Of a DNA stretch of 36,492 nucleotides, positions 7,784-17,052 are shown piece after piece. This stretch comes from Chloroflexota bacterium (GTDB taxonomy: Bacteria; Chloroflexota; UBA11872; UBA12225). The position numbers were made by a program, and so were the translations under genes. Below the pieces are notes generated by a model. It was given only the letters and a program-made list of their open reading frames with translations. It did no database searches and was not told the DNA's origin. How positions within the stretch are numbered: the stretch's first letter is position 1; the number at the start of each line of letters is the position of its first letter. The DNA lies in NCBI GenBank assembly GCA_947446285.1, contig CANFGH010000021.1:1-36492 (forward strand). The letters run 5' to 3'.

Positions 7784-9742
7784 CTAAACGCGCTCGCGGC
7801 CGAAGATCTCGACCACGTCCCCAACCCGCGGGTCGGGGCAGTTCTCAAGCCCGAGACCACATTCGTACCCAGCCGCCACTTCCCGGACGTCATCCTTGAA
7901 GCGTCTCAGGGATCCGATGCGCCCGTTGTAAACCACTTCGCCACCACGGATGACCCGTGCCGCCGTCCCGCGCCGGATGAGACCGTCGCGCACGAACGCG
8001 CCAACAATCGCTTCGCCCTTGCCAGCACGGAACACGGCACGCACTTCGGCATGTCCGAAGACCACCTCGCGGAAGGTCGGTTCCACCAGTCCCCGGAGGG
8101 CGGTCTCGAGATCGTCGAGGAGGTTGTAGATGATCTGGTACTCGCGGATTTCGACACCCTGAGATTCAGCAAAGGTCTTGACATTCGACGTTGTGCGCAC
8201 GTTGAACGCCACAATCACGGCACGTGAAGCGACCGCGAGGTTGATGTCAGTATCCGTCGGCGCGCCCACGGCGTCGTACAAGACACGCAAGGTGGTTCCT
8301 GTCACGCTTCCGCCGACCTTTTCCAAGGCGCCGCGAATCGCCTCGACCGACCCCTGAACGTCGGCCTTGAGGATGACGTTGAGTTCCTTGACTTCGCCAA
8401 GCGAAATCCCCGCGAGGATTTCATCAAGGCTAAGCCGACGGCTTCCCGGATCGATCTCGCGATCCTTGCGCTCCTTGAGAACGACACGCAGGGCATGCTC
8501 GTCAGGCATCACGGTGAAGCGGTCACCAGCAGCCGGAACTTCTTCCAGTCCAGTGATCTCAACCGGTGTTGATGGTCCGGCCTCGCGCAAGCGTTCACCA
8601 CGGAAGTCAGCCATGGCCCGGATGCGCCCGCCGGTCTTGTCAACACAGACCCAGTCGCCAACGCGCAAGGTCCCATTTTGTACAAGGATCGTCGCGACCG
8701 GACCACGGCTGCGGTCAACCCGCGCCTCAATGATCGAACCGGACGCCGAAGTCTCAGGATCGGCCGTAGGTTCGGCGATATCGGTGACCAGAAGGATCAT
8801 CTCCAGCAGGTCATCAAGTCCGAGTTTCTGTAGGGCCGAAACTTCAACGGTCTCGACCTCTCCACCCCAGCCGGTGACGAGGACGCCGTGATCGGCTAGC
8901 TGCTGCTTCACGCGTTCGGGCCGCGCGTTGGCACGGTCAATCTTGTTGATTGCGATGATGAACGGAACCTGGGCTGCCCGGGCATGCTGGATAGATTCCA
9001 CGGTCTGGGGCATGACACCGTCATCCGCCGCAACCACGATGATCGCTAGGTCAGTGACCTGGGCGCCTCGTGCGCGCATCGCCGTGAAGGCCGCATGCCC
9101 CGGCGTGTCGATGAAGGTGATCTTCCGACCCTGCTGCTCAACCTGATATGCGCCGATATGCTGGGTAATACCCCCGGCCTCGGCCTCGGCCACATGGGCC
9201 TCGCGCAGGGCGTCCAGCAGGGACGTCTTGCCATGGTCGACGTGCCCCATGATGGTGACCACCGGAGGACGCGCCACGAGTTCGCCGTCGTCGCCGAAGT
9301 GATCAATATGCTCCGCAACCGGTGCGGGTGCGACGACTGCCGCAACTGGCATGGACCGGATAGGGGTGACCGGCGTGCCAGTTGCCTCAGCCTCAGCAAC
9401 CTGCGCGGCACGTTCCTCTGCGGTAATCACGGTAAACCCGAGGGCCTCCGCAATTGCCTGGCTTGCATCGTGTTCAAGCAGGTTGTTAATCGTCGAGGAA
9501 ATGCCCTTCTGGAGCAATGCCTTGATGATCTGTGCGGGTGGCGTGTTGAGCGTGGTGGCAAGATCGACCACACTGATCGACGGTGGCAGCGTTACCACCT
9601 TCGAGGCGAGAGCAAGGTTGCTTTCGCGAGACCCGTACGAAGCTTGACCGCCCGGACGAGAACCGCTACCTGAACGCCCGCCCCGTGCCCCGCCGCCTGG
9701 GCGTCCGCGCCCGCGAGAACCACCGCCTCGGAACCTGCTCAT
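7784..9742 (-). CDS. infB: Translation initiation factor IF-2
   Basis: 652 residues. GTPase that brings initiator tRNA to the 30S subunit and promotes subunit joining. GTP-binding motifs are all present: GHVDHGKT (G1), GITQHIGAY (G2), DTPGHAAF (G3), NKID (G4) and SAL (G5). Domains II, III and the fMet-tRNA-binding C-terminal barrel follow. The N-terminus is short compared with enterobacterial IF-2 (about 890 residues). It opens with a 35-residue Gly/Arg-rich stretch ([14 protein letters not shown]) likely to bind RNA, then one IF2_N-like helical module (residues ~55-105). ATG start with AGGA about 10 nt upstream. It lies 100 bases after ylxR and before rbfA. Confidence 0.96.
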   Translation of the reverse strand: MSRFRGGGSRGRGRPGGGARGGRSGSGSRPGGQASYGSRESNLALASKVVTLPPSISVVDLATTLNTPPAQIIKALLQKGISSTINNLLEHDASQAIAEALGFTVITAEERAAQVAEAEATGTPVTPIRSMPVAAVVAPAPVAEHIDHFGDDGELVARPPVVTIMGHVDHGKTSLLDALREAHVAEAEAGGITQHIGAYQVEQQGRKITFIDTPGHAAFTAMRARGAQVTDLAIIVVAADDGVMPQTVESIQHARAAQVPFIIAINKIDRANARPERVKQQLADHGVLVTGWGGEVETVEVSALQKLGLDDLLEMILLVTDIAEPTADPETSASGSIIEARVDRSRGPVATILVQNGTLRVGDWVCVDKTGGRIRAMADFRGERLREAGPSTPVEITGLEEVPAAGDRFTVMPDEHALRVVLKERKDREIDPGSRRLSLDEILAGISLGEVKELNVILKADVQGSVEAIRGALEKVGGSVTGTTLRVLYDAVGAPTDTDINLAVASRAVIVAFNVRTTSNVKTFAESQGVEIREYQIIYNLLDDLETALRGLVEPTFREVVFGHAEVRAVFRAGKGEAIVGAFVRDGLIRRGTAARVIRGGEVVYNGRIGSLRRFKDDVREVAAGYECGLGLENCPDPRVGDVVEIFGRERV

Positions 9743-9842
9743 ATTCGCCGTTTCCTAACTTTCAGTACCGTCGGCCGGTCATGCCGTCGATGATCCCCGT
9801 GAGCTTCCAGATCAGCCTCATCCTAGACAGAATGGCGGACCG

Positions 9843-10442
9843 CTATGCCCGACCTCCGCTCACCGGACCAGACTTGGCCGTCGCCGGTTTCACCCCACCA
9901 CCCCGTCCCTGCCGACGTGATCCCCGCGGCGCCGACGCCCCGCTGGCTACCCGGGCAGCAACCGCTGCCAAGGGAACCGCCGCGACCCCGGCATCGCCTG
10001 CAACCAATCGGTCGCGAAACTCCTGAAGCGCAGCGAGGTCGTCACCGCCCACCAACGTCTTCAGCGCACCATTGAGTGTCTGTCGCTTGAATGCCATGTC
10101 CCAACACGCGGGGTCCGCGTGCAGGTACGCACCACGCCCATTTTTCCGACCCGTCAGATCCACCTCGACCGGTCCGGCTACCGTTCGCACTACCCGGACC
10201 AACTCGCGCTTGCCTGCCGTCTCACGACAGGCAACGCAAGTTCTCTCCGGAACGCGACGAGTACCAGCACCCGTCGACGGTCGTGACCGCGGGCGAGGAC
10301 CGGACACACGCGATGTCGGCTCCCCCGAGGCCGGTGGCTCGCCACCGTCCGCAGCCACACTCCCAGCGGGTTCCTCAACTGGCACTCCAGTAATGGTACC
10401 GCCCTTCCATGCACGACAGGAACCTTGACGGGTCTTCCGCAA
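9843..10442 (-). CDS. ylxR: YlxR (DUF448) family RNA-binding protein
   Basis: Up to 199 residues. The YlxR core sits at about 67-140 with RTCVACRETAGKRELVRVVR and VDLTGRKNGRGAYLH, the family's conserved Cys-x-x-Cys and G-R-G-A-Y motifs. Ala/Pro/Gly-rich extensions flank it on both sides, so the protein is about twice the usual ~90 residues. YlxR proteins are linked to nucleoid/RNase P function and regulation of gene expression. The position between nusA and infB is the standard one. The start is uncertain. The TTG at 10442 has no good ribosome site, while GTG at residue 20 and later starts are possible. Confidence 0.85.
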   Translation of the reverse strand: MRKTRQGSCRAWKGGTITGVPVEEPAGSVAADGGEPPASGEPTSRVSGPRPRSRPSTGAGTRRVPERTCVACRETAGKRELVRVVRTVAGPVEVDLTGRKNGRGAYLHADPACWDMAFKRQTLNGALKTLVGGDDLAALQEFRDRLVAGDAGVAAVPLAAVAARVASGASAPRGSRRQGRGGGVKPATAKSGPVSGGRA

Positions 10443-10463
10443 AGCGCGTGTCCAGGTGTGTGC

Positions 10464-11564
10464 CTATGCGTCTGTCAAGTCCGGGTCGCCGTGGATCTCA
10501 CTCGCGTGTGCTTCGGCAGCAATCGATCCGTCGCCACGGATATCCACCCGCCACCCTGTCAGCTTTGCCGCCAACCGCGCGTTCAGGCCTTCCTTCCCGA
10601 TGGCAAGTGACAGCTGTCCGTCAGGCACGATCACCGTCGCCGTCCGGGTCGCCTCGTCCACCTGCACATCAGTCACGCGCGCCGGGCTTAGCGAACTCGC
10701 CACGAAACGGGTCGGATCCTCATCCCAACGGATGATGTCAATCCGCTCTCCCGCAAGTTCGTTCACGATATTCTGGATGCGCTGCCCGCGTTGACCGACG
10801 CACGCGCCAACCGGATCCATCGCCGGGTTCCGGGAAGAAACCGCGACCTTCGATCGCACCCCTTCTTCACGGGCGATTGACTTGATCTCGACACGTCCGT
10901 CGAATATTTCCGGAATTTCCAGCTCCATCAGGCGTCGCACGAAGTTTCGGTTCGCCCGGCTTACGATCAGCATCGGACCCTTGAGGCTCCGATCGACCTG
11001 GGTCAGGTAGACCTTGATCCGCTGTCCCATCCGGTGGTGTTCAGTACGCACTTGCTCGGAGACCGGCAAAAGGCCCTCTGCCTTGCCGCCGGCACCCATT
11101 TCCAAAATCGAGCCACGCATGTCGGATCTGCGGATTACTCCGGTGACAATGTCGCCAACACGGTCGATGAACTCGGCATAGACCTTGTCACGCTCGGCAT
11201 CCTTGATCCGCTGGAGGATGACTTGCTTCGCAGTCTGTGCACCGATGCGTCCGAAGTTGGGAGGAGTAACCTCCTTTTCAACCGTGGCACCTTGCCTCGC
11301 ACTCTGCTTGAGGGCCTGAGCGTCCGCAACGCTGATCTGCGTCAGCGGGTTCTCGACAATGTCGACGACCTCGTACACCTCATACACCCGGGCGTGGCCC
11401 GACTGCGGGTCCATGCGGACCGCGATGTTCCGTTCTTCGGTTACCCCGAAGTCCTTCTTGTACGCCGAGGCAATCGCAACCTCCACCATGTTCAGGAGGT
11501 CTTCCTTGTTCAAACCCCGTTCGGCCGTCAGTTGTGCGAGGGAAGCGGCAAAGTCGCTACGCAT
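10464..11564 (-). CDS. nusA: Transcription termination/antitermination factor NusA
   Basis: 366 residues. Binds RNA polymerase and nascent RNA, modulating pausing, termination and antitermination. The N-terminal polymerase-binding domain (1-125) includes ALKQSARQGATVEKEVTPP and FGRIGAQTAKQVILQRI. It is followed by an S1 domain (about 130-200) and two KH domains with DPVGACVGQRGQRIQNIVNE and QLSLAIGKEGLNARLAAKLT. No C-terminal acidic repeats are present, as is usual outside proteobacteria. ATG start with GGAGG 6 nt upstream. The gene normally found before it, rimP, is absent here; an ABC ATPase gene takes that place. Confidence 0.96.
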   Translation of the reverse strand: MRSDFAASLAQLTAERGLNKEDLLNMVEVAIASAYKKDFGVTEERNIAVRMDPQSGHARVYEVYEVVDIVENPLTQISVADAQALKQSARQGATVEKEVTPPNFGRIGAQTAKQVILQRIKDAERDKVYAEFIDRVGDIVTGVIRRSDMRGSILEMGAGGKAEGLLPVSEQVRTEHHRMGQRIKVYLTQVDRSLKGPMLIVSRANRNFVRRLMELEIPEIFDGRVEIKSIAREEGVRSKVAVSSRNPAMDPVGACVGQRGQRIQNIVNELAGERIDIIRWDEDPTRFVASSLSPARVTDVQVDEATRTATVIVPDGQLSLAIGKEGLNARLAAKLTGWRVDIRGDGSIAAEAHASEIHGDPDLTDA

Positions 11565-11615
11565 GTTGCCCCTCCGACATCATGTGGCACCGCGCCAATC
11601 AACCGTGATCCGCCC

Positions 11616-11628
11616 GACCAAATTGGTC
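11616..11628. promoter_or_regulatory. Palindrome GACCAA-A-TTGGTC in the nusA leader
   Basis: A perfect 6+6 inverted repeat with a single central base, about 52-64 bases upstream of the nusA start. Its symmetry and position suit a dimeric regulator or part of the leader RNA. No second copy was found elsewhere in the window. Confidence 0.3.
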
Positions 11629-11656
11629 TCGGCTATCGAATCGCCCGGAAAACACG

Positions 11657-11675
11657 AAAAGCGGGTCTCCCCGCT
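11657..11675 (-). terminator. Candidate terminator after the ABC ATPase gene, ahead of nusA
   Basis: Read on the minus strand, AGCGGG and CCCGCT form a 6-pair stem with a GAGA tetraloop, followed by a short run of four Ts (the first one in the stem). It lies 36-55 bases past the ABC ATPase stop, separating that transcript from nusA. The T-run is short, so termination may be partial. Confidence 0.5.
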
Positions 11676-11711
11676 CACGTCCGGTCGTGGCTTGCGGCGC
11701 CAGAGTACTGG

Positions 11712-12917
11712 CTATCCGGTGGAGTATACCACCGCGGTCCTCCGGGTTCCGTCGCTGTCGAAGACATGGGCCTCGTCAGGATCGAACCCCAGATGGACCC
11801 GATCATCCCGGTTGAGCTCAGCCGTCGCCGGCGCACGGGCGCGCACAATCACCGATACGTCTGATCCAATCTCATTCGTCATCGCCAACGCGCAGGTGAC
11901 CAGGATCTGTCGGTCGGCAACCACCGGCTCGGTCGCCACGACCCACGCCTGCACCGTCCCGTCACCAGCGGGCATCAGCCGGACGGCCTCAGGTCGCCAC
12001 CCCAGGATGATCCCGGTACCCACCTGAAGTTCCGGACGGACCCCCATCGGGATACGGACGATCCCTGCCGGGGCCGACGTCCTGCCCGCCTCTCGCCACG
12101 GCTCGTCCTCGATCGGGGCCGGCGCGGTTGGATCCGGTTCGCTTCCCGGACCAGTCAACCGGATGAACCCATCCTCGATAACCCCACGGATCAGGCTCAT
12201 CGGTGGCGTGCCCAGGAATGTCGCCACGAACGTGTTCAACGGGTGTGCGTGCAGATCTCGGTAGCGCCCGATCTGCTCGATCTTCCCGTCACGCATGATC
12301 GCGATCCGATCACCAATCGCCGTCGCCTCGATTTGATCGTGGCTTACGTAGACCGCCGTCACACCGAACCGGCGCAGGAGACGCTTGATCTCCACACGTG
12401 TCTGGGCACGCAACCGGGCATCCAGATTTGAAAGGGGCTCATCAAACAGGAAGACGCGCGGTTCCCGGATGATGCAGCGCCCAATCGCCACCCGCTGCTG
12501 CTGGCCTCCAGACAGCTCACCCGGCTTCCGCTTCAGTAACGCCCCGAAATCCGCCCCCATCACATCGCAAACCCCCTGAACACGGTCACCCACCTCGGCA
12601 TCCAGTCCCCTCAGCTTGTAGTAGAAGCCAAGGATTCCCTGAGATTGCATATGAGGATACAAGGCATAGTTTTGGAACACCATCCCCACGCCCCGTTCGG
12701 CGGGTTCCGTCTGGGTCACGTCAACGCCGTCATAGGCGATCGATCCGCCATGCAGGGGTTGGAGACCGGCAATGGCCCGGAGCAACGTGGTCTTGCCACA
12801 CCCGGACGGTCCGAGAATTGCCACAGCTTCCCCGTCAGCGATGTTCAAGGAGAGTCCGGCAAGGGCGGTATGCCCCTCGAGAAATACTTCTGCACCGATG
12901 ACATCAATCGAGGCCAT
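11712..12917 (-). CDS. Sugar-type ABC transporter ATP-binding protein (MalK/UgpC-like)
   Basis: About 401 residues. Motifs are GPSGCGKTT (Walker A, near 36-44), FQNYALYPHM (Q-loop), LSGGQQQRVAIGR (signature), VFLFDEPLSNLD (Walker B and D-loop) and YVSHDQIEATAIGDRIAIM (switch His). The C-terminal ~150 residues form the OB/TOBE-type regulatory domain typical of carbohydrate importers of the MalK class, including LGWRPEAVRL. The ATG at 12917 is chosen because GGGAAGG lies 8 nt upstream; a GTG at 12926 is possible. No permease or substrate-binding gene is adjacent. It may be a stand-alone ATPase shared by several sugar importers, as known for MsiK/MsmK. It lies 53 bases downstream of the YesL-like gene. 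Confidence 0.88.
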   Translation of the reverse strand: MASIDVIGAEVFLEGHTALAGLSLNIADGEAVAILGPSGCGKTTLLRAIAGLQPLHGGSIAYDGVDVTQTEPAERGVGMVFQNYALYPHMQSQGILGFYYKLRGLDAEVGDRVQGVCDVMGADFGALLKRKPGELSGGQQQRVAIGRCIIREPRVFLFDEPLSNLDARLRAQTRVEIKRLLRRFGVTAVYVSHDQIEATAIGDRIAIMRDGKIEQIGRYRDLHAHPLNTFVATFLGTPPMSLIRGVIEDGFIRLTGPGSEPDPTAPAPIEDEPWREAGRTSAPAGIVRIPMGVRPELQVGTGIILGWRPEAVRLMPAGDGTVQAWVVATEPVVADRQILVTCALAMTNEIGSDVSVIVRARAPATAELNRDDRVHLGFDPDEAHVFDSDGTRRTAVVYSTG

Positions 12918-12970
12918 TGCCTCCACCTTCCCGTCCGCGACGCGACCACCCAGACAATTCCGGTCGGCGT

Positions 12971-13840
12971 CTATCCATTCAACCGTCGGGGGCGACCTCC
13001 AAGGCCACGCGCGTCATCCTCGTTGCGCTCATGTCGGGCCGGTGCTTCGCTGTCCGGAACTGTCGGGCGGTAGCCCTCACCGACACTCCCACCGTCTTTG
13101 GGGAGGATCCGACCAGTCTCCCGGTAGCGTTCAATCACCGCAACTACCGCCCGCAAGTGCATGTTTGCGAGGATGGCAGGTAGGGCGAAAGGCACTAGGA
13201 TGGCGCCGAGTGGAGCCGCAATCGAGATCAGCACCGCGTTGATCACGAACATCCCGAGCGTCAACCCGAGGTTATCCATCGCTACAAAGACCGCATTCCG
13301 CAAGACAAGCGTCACCTTCTGATCAAGTTCGACCAGCAGCGGAAACAGGTACGGCTGGATGCACCCCCACGCAAAGAGCCCGTAAGCAAAAATGATCGCA
13401 AGCAGCCAGATTCCAGGCACTTCCGATGTCCAGTAGAACCAGACGTTGAGAACCAGCACGACGCCGATGAACACATCGACGGTTGCAAGGATCCAAGCCC
13501 TCCGGAAGTGGGTGCGCACACCACGCCAGAACCGGGACATCTCAAAGAGGTCACCCCGCGCAAGTGGAGCGATTGCCGCATGCAGTCCCGCCAATGCCGG
13601 ACCTGCGGCGACAAGTGAGAGAAACCCGAAAAACGTGGCCTGGATTGCAAATGCGACCATCGGGATCATCGCATCGCCATCCGAACCGGCGTCCTCTCCG
13701 ATATAGGTCGCCACCCGGAAAGCCACCCACAACGCCGGAATTGTCGGGATGAACCAGATCAGGCTTACGGCGATCATCCGTGGCAGTTCAAAGTAGAACT
13801 CCCCGACCGCCGCCCGGAAATGACGCCATGCGTCCCGCAC
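12971..13840 (-). CDS. YesL-like (DUF624) integral membrane protein
   Basis: 289 residues. About five or six hydrophobic segments: near 20-45, 60-95, 115-135, 142-165 and 190-230. The C-terminal ~55 residues are hydrophilic and charged. The pattern WRHFRAAVGEFYFELPRMI, the loop FWRGVRTHFRRAW and the NAVFVAMDNLGLTLGMF segment resemble DUF624/YesL proteins, which are often found with sugar ABC transporters. That fits the adjacent MalK-like ATPase. GTG start with AAGGGGG 8 nt upstream. Function unknown; perhaps a transport accessory or regulator. Family call moderate. Confidence 0.6.
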   Translation of the reverse strand: MRDAWRHFRAAVGEFYFELPRMIAVSLIWFIPTIPALWVAFRVATYIGEDAGSDGDAMIPMVAFAIQATFFGFLSLVAAGPALAGLHAAIAPLARGDLFEMSRFWRGVRTHFRRAWILATVDVFIGVVLVLNVWFYWTSEVPGIWLLAIIFAYGLFAWGCIQPYLFPLLVELDQKVTLVLRNAVFVAMDNLGLTLGMFVINAVLISIAAPLGAILVPFALPAILANMHLRAVVAVIERYRETGRILPKDGGSVGEGYRPTVPDSEAPARHERNEDDARGLGGRPRRLNG

Positions 13841-14024
13841 CGACGATGCCCCCTTGCGACCCGGATGGCGTCATATGCGGCCACCCGGAATGTCGTTCGT
13901 GTCAGAGAGGGCCTCGCATAAGACCCACCCGGACACACTCGACCCGGAACCCAAGGATACGCGCCCAATCGAGCACGCACCCCGGTGATCCTGGTCCCAT
14001 GGTGGCTGACGCGCGTCCGGTGGA

Positions 14025-15149
14025 TCAGGCGAGGTCCGGCTCGAGACGGACGCCTGACACCGGGGTCGGCGTAAACAGCCGCTTTGCCCCAGCCGCCAAA
14101 AGCGCCTCCCCCAAGCGTTCGGGGTCTGGATGCAGCGCAATGATCGTCCCACCATGGCCCGCACCCGCCAACTTCGCGCCGTAGGCCCCGGCATCAAGGG
14201 CGACGCCGATCAGGTGTTCGTTCGAGGGGCCCGAACCGCCAAGTGCCCTTTGGATTGCGTGGTTCTCATTCATGAGCGCCCCAAGTCGCGCCCACGATTC
14301 CTCGATCAATGCCCGCTTGCCTTCACGAGCGATTTCACCGATCCGGAGGTAGGCCTGCCGAACTTCCGGATCGCCTTCAAGCCAGCGCTCACGGATGGGG
14401 CGGTGTACCGCACCCGAATGGTGGACGACACCCGTATTCGCGAGAACCAGCGGGAGCCGGGGCAGATGCCCCATCCACGAGGCCAACGGCTCGACTGTCG
14501 CGTAGACCATCGCTTCAGTCGACCGGTCGAACGCCTTGTCTCGGAAGTCCATGGAGTTCAGGCCACCGAACGTAGCCATGTAGTGGTCCTGAAATCCGCA
14601 GGTCACTCCCAGCGACCGCAACTCAATTTCGCGGGCCAGTTCAGCCGTCTCATAGACGCCAAGGGTCTGTCCGAGATAGGTCGTGATCACCTTGACCGTG
14701 GCGACGACCATTGCGGTCGAACCGGACAGTCCGGCACCGAACGGTAGTTCACTCCAGCACTTCATGCGAACGTGCAGGGGCCAGATGCCAAGATGGCGTA
14801 TCGCTGCCCGGAAGATGTCCGTGTGGGTCGAGGCAGGCGCAAGGTCTGCCACTTCATGGATCACGACTGCTCCGTCGTCAGCCTCGAGAATGAGTTCTGA
14901 CGCCGGTTCAATACTTGCGAAGGCTCGCATCGGGACAGTACAGGACACCACGGTGCCCCCATACATGTCGGTCGGATTCCCGACGATGCCGCACCTGCCA
15001 GGGGCCGAGGCCACTACCCGCGACTGAGGCTTAACCTCTGCCGGCGCAGACCTGAGTGCGCGAAGCACACCCTCGGCCGCGTCAAGCCACCGAACGGCAG
15101 TTTCGCCATCCACTCGCCCGACCGCGTCGCGTTGCCGAACCTGACCCAT
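14025..15149 (-). CDS. GHMP-family sugar kinase
   Basis: 374 residues. ATP-dependent small-molecule kinase of the galacto/homoserine/mevalonate/phosphomevalonate superfamily. Motif 1 is ASAPGRCGIVGNPTDMYGG near 47-65. Motif 2, the phosphate-binding glycine loop, is LPFGAGLSGSTAMVVAT near 134-150. Motif 3 is GAKLAGAGHGGTI near 337-349. The CGFQDHYMATFGG segment is like those of sugar 1-kinases (glucuronokinase, heptose-7-phosphate kinase types). The exact substrate cannot be read from sequence. The neighbouring sugar transporter ATPase and the sugar epimerase at 28634 suggest an exogenous or nucleotide-sugar pathway. ATG start, weak ribosome site. Divergent from the pseudouridine synthase gene. 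Confidence 0.8.
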   Translation of the reverse strand: MGQVRQRDAVGRVDGETAVRWLDAAEGVLRALRSAPAEVKPQSRVVASAPGRCGIVGNPTDMYGGTVVSCTVPMRAFASIEPASELILEADDGAVVIHEVADLAPASTHTDIFRAAIRHLGIWPLHVRMKCWSELPFGAGLSGSTAMVVATVKVITTYLGQTLGVYETAELAREIELRSLGVTCGFQDHYMATFGGLNSMDFRDKAFDRSTEAMVYATVEPLASWMGHLPRLPLVLANTGVVHHSGAVHRPIRERWLEGDPEVRQAYLRIGEIAREGKRALIEESWARLGALMNENHAIQRALGGSGPSNEHLIGVALDAGAYGAKLAGAGHGGTIIALHPDPERLGEALLAAGAKRLFTPTPVSGVRLEPDLA

Positions 15150-15239
15150 CTGTCTTCAACCCGTTCCTCGCGGGCGATGGTATCGCCTGCGAATGATGCC
15201 GTGGTGCAAGAACGGTCCGGACACGCCGGGGGGCGCGCC

Positions 15240-15245
15240 TATAAT
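15240..15245 (+). promoter_or_regulatory. Perfect -10 element TATAAT giving a near-leaderless rluB-type transcript
   Basis: TATAAT lies only 14 bases before the ATG at 15260 (8 before an in-frame GTG at 15254). Transcription starting about 7 bases downstream would give an mRNA with almost no leader. No -35 hexamer of quality is seen at the right distance. Confidence 0.5.
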
Positions 15246-15259
15246 CCCCTGAGGTGACC

Positions 15260-16339
15260 ATGCGTAATCCGGGAAGCAACGCACGCTCAGGCTCTTCCCG
15301 TCCCGGATCAGGCATCCCGCCGACGGGGAAGCGAGGTGATTTGCCATTTGCGGCAATTGGGTCAGAACACCGGCGGGCACGAACGCCAGCGTCGCCTACA
15401 TCCCCGCAGGCAAGACCCTCTGTTGGCTCAGCTACGCATGAACCCGGTGGACGTACGGCCCCCACGACCGGAAATACTCCCCGCAGGAATCCATTTGCGG
15501 ACGAAGGCGCTTCCCCACCGCGTCTTCAGCAGGTCCTTGCGCGCGCAGGCGTCTCATCGCGCCGTGATGCCGAGGACTTGATCACAGCAGGTCGGGTTCA
15601 GGTTGACGGGGTTACCATCCGGGAACTCGGCACACGGGCTGATCCGGTACGCCACCAGATCACCGTGGACGGACGGCCGATCAGCGTCGCGCCAGTCGCC
15701 AGATACTTCGCGCTGAACAAACCTCGTGGTTACCTGTCCACAGTCGACGACCCGTTCGGACGGCCAACCGTGATGGAACTCGTGCCACCGGCGCCGGGTC
15801 TCTTTCCTGTCGGTCGTCTCGATGAGGAGAGTGAGGGTCTGCTTCTATTCACCACCGACGGCGAGTGGGCGCAACGCGTCACCCACCCCAAGTTCGGGTG
15901 TACGAAGGAATACGACGTCGAGGTGTACGGAACACCATCCCGCGAAACAATGGAGACCCTGCGTGCACCACTCGAGATCGGTCCGGGTGACCGGTCAACC
16001 GGTGCCGAAGTTGATGTGATCGCCAATACGGGACGCAACACCCGTTTGCGCATGATCCTCCACGAGGGAAGAAACCGTCAGATCCGTCGCATGTGCGAGG
16101 CCGTCGGCCTGAGTGTGGTCAGCCTGGTCCGTGTGCGCGTCGGCGGTGTGCGCATCGGGACGCTGCCTGTCGGACAATGGCGCACGCTCACATCAAATGA
16201 GGTTGGATCGGTTGCGACCACCCCCGCGCCCCGGCGTGGGAAGGCAACGACGTCGCGACGCCGTCCTCCCGGTGCACTACGAACCATCGCCGCACCTCCG
16301 GATCGCCGACCGGCGTGGGGTGAACGAAGGCCATCGTGA
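15260..16339 (+). CDS. RsuA/RluB-family pseudouridine synthase
   Basis: 359 residues. Modifies a uridine in rRNA; by family most likely 23S rRNA (RluB type), with 16S (RsuA) less likely. The first ~85 residues are a low-complexity Pro/Ser/Arg-rich extension not found in typical members. An S4 domain follows (RLQQVLARAGVSSRRDAEDL, about 87-145). Then comes the catalytic domain with LNKPRGYLST, the catalytic GRLDEESEGLLLFT and the family end motif LHEGRNRQIRRMCEAVG. A ~50-residue basic tail closes the protein. The ATG at 15260 has AGG 5 nt upstream; GTG at 15254 is an alternative. Its stop overlaps the GTG start of cmk (GTGA), indicating translational coupling. Confidence 0.88.
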   Translation: MRNPGSNARSGSSRPGSGIPPTGKRGDLPFAAIGSEHRRARTPASPTSPQARPSVGSATHEPGGRTAPTTGNTPRRNPFADEGASPPRLQQVLARAGVSSRRDAEDLITAGRVQVDGVTIRELGTRADPVRHQITVDGRPISVAPVARYFALNKPRGYLSTVDDPFGRPTVMELVPPAPGLFPVGRLDEESEGLLLFTTDGEWAQRVTHPKFGCTKEYDVEVYGTPSRETMETLRAPLEIGPGDRSTGAEVDVIANTGRNTRLRMILHEGRNRQIRRMCEAVGLSVVSLVRVRVGGVRIGTLPVGQWRTLTSNEVGSVATTPAPRRGKATTSRRRPPGALRTIAAPPDRRPAWGERRPS

Positions 16340-17052
16340 ACGCCCATCTTGTAATCGCCATCGACGGCCCGGCTGGTGCCGGGAAATCGGTTTTCGGAGC
16401 AGCTTTGGCGCGTGCGCTTCAGTCTTTGTGCATCGATAGCGGCATCGTCTACCGAGCGGTGACATGGATTGCCCTTGCCCGTGGCATCGACCCGGATGAC
16501 GACGCCACACTCAGTCCAGTGGCCTCGTCGATGAACCTCCAGATCGTCCCACCGACGGTCCAGGATGGCAGGCAGTTCACCATCCTCATTGACAGTCAGG
16601 ACGTCACCTGGGAACTCCGCACGCCGGAAATCGACCGGACGGTGTCGCGCCCCTCCGCACTGCCAGGCGTGCGACGTGCCGTCACCGAACAACTGCGTCA
16701 CCTTGCGCGGGACTCCCGGGTCGTCATGGTCGGACGCGACATCGGAACCGTGGTTCTGCAGGATGCTGACGTCAAGTTCTACGTCACTGCCAATCCTGAA
16801 ACGCGCGCGCGCCGACGCGCCGACGAACTCCAAGCCCGAGGTCAGGAGGCCGACGTCGCAGATATCCTGCGAAGCATCATTGAACGCGATACGCGGGACA
16901 CCGGACGGGCAATCGCACCACTTCGCCCCGCTCACGATGCCGTCCACATAGAAACTGACAACCTGACGATTGATGCCGAGGTTGCCTTCGCCCTTGATGT
17001 CGTGGAACGCTCCCTACGTTCCACGACTACGCTGGAGAGCAAAGATGTCTAG
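16336..17052 (+). CDS. cmk: Cytidylate kinase
   Basis: 238 residues. Phosphorylates CMP/dCMP with ATP. P-loop is DGPAGAGKS (family usually GPxGSGKS) at about 9-17. CMP-binding and lid features are IDSGIVYRAVT, VSRPSALPGVRRAVT and GRDIGTVVLQDADVKFYVTA, followed by RRRADEL and ERDTRDTGRAIAPL. The GTG start overlaps the upstream stop codon by 4 bases, and the 3' end overlaps the plsC start by 8 bases. The three genes are thus one tightly coupled operon; rluB-cmk-plsC-type runs are common in Gram-positives and Chloroflexota. Confidence 0.93.
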   Translation: MNAHLVIAIDGPAGAGKSVFGAALARALQSLCIDSGIVYRAVTWIALARGIDPDDDATLSPVASSMNLQIVPPTVQDGRQFTILIDSQDVTWELRTPEIDRTVSRPSALPGVRRAVTEQLRHLARDSRVVMVGRDIGTVVLQDADVKFYVTANPETRARRRADELQARGQEADVADILRSIIERDTRDTGRAIAPLRPAHDAVHIETDNLTIDAEVAFALDVVERSLRSTTTLESKDV

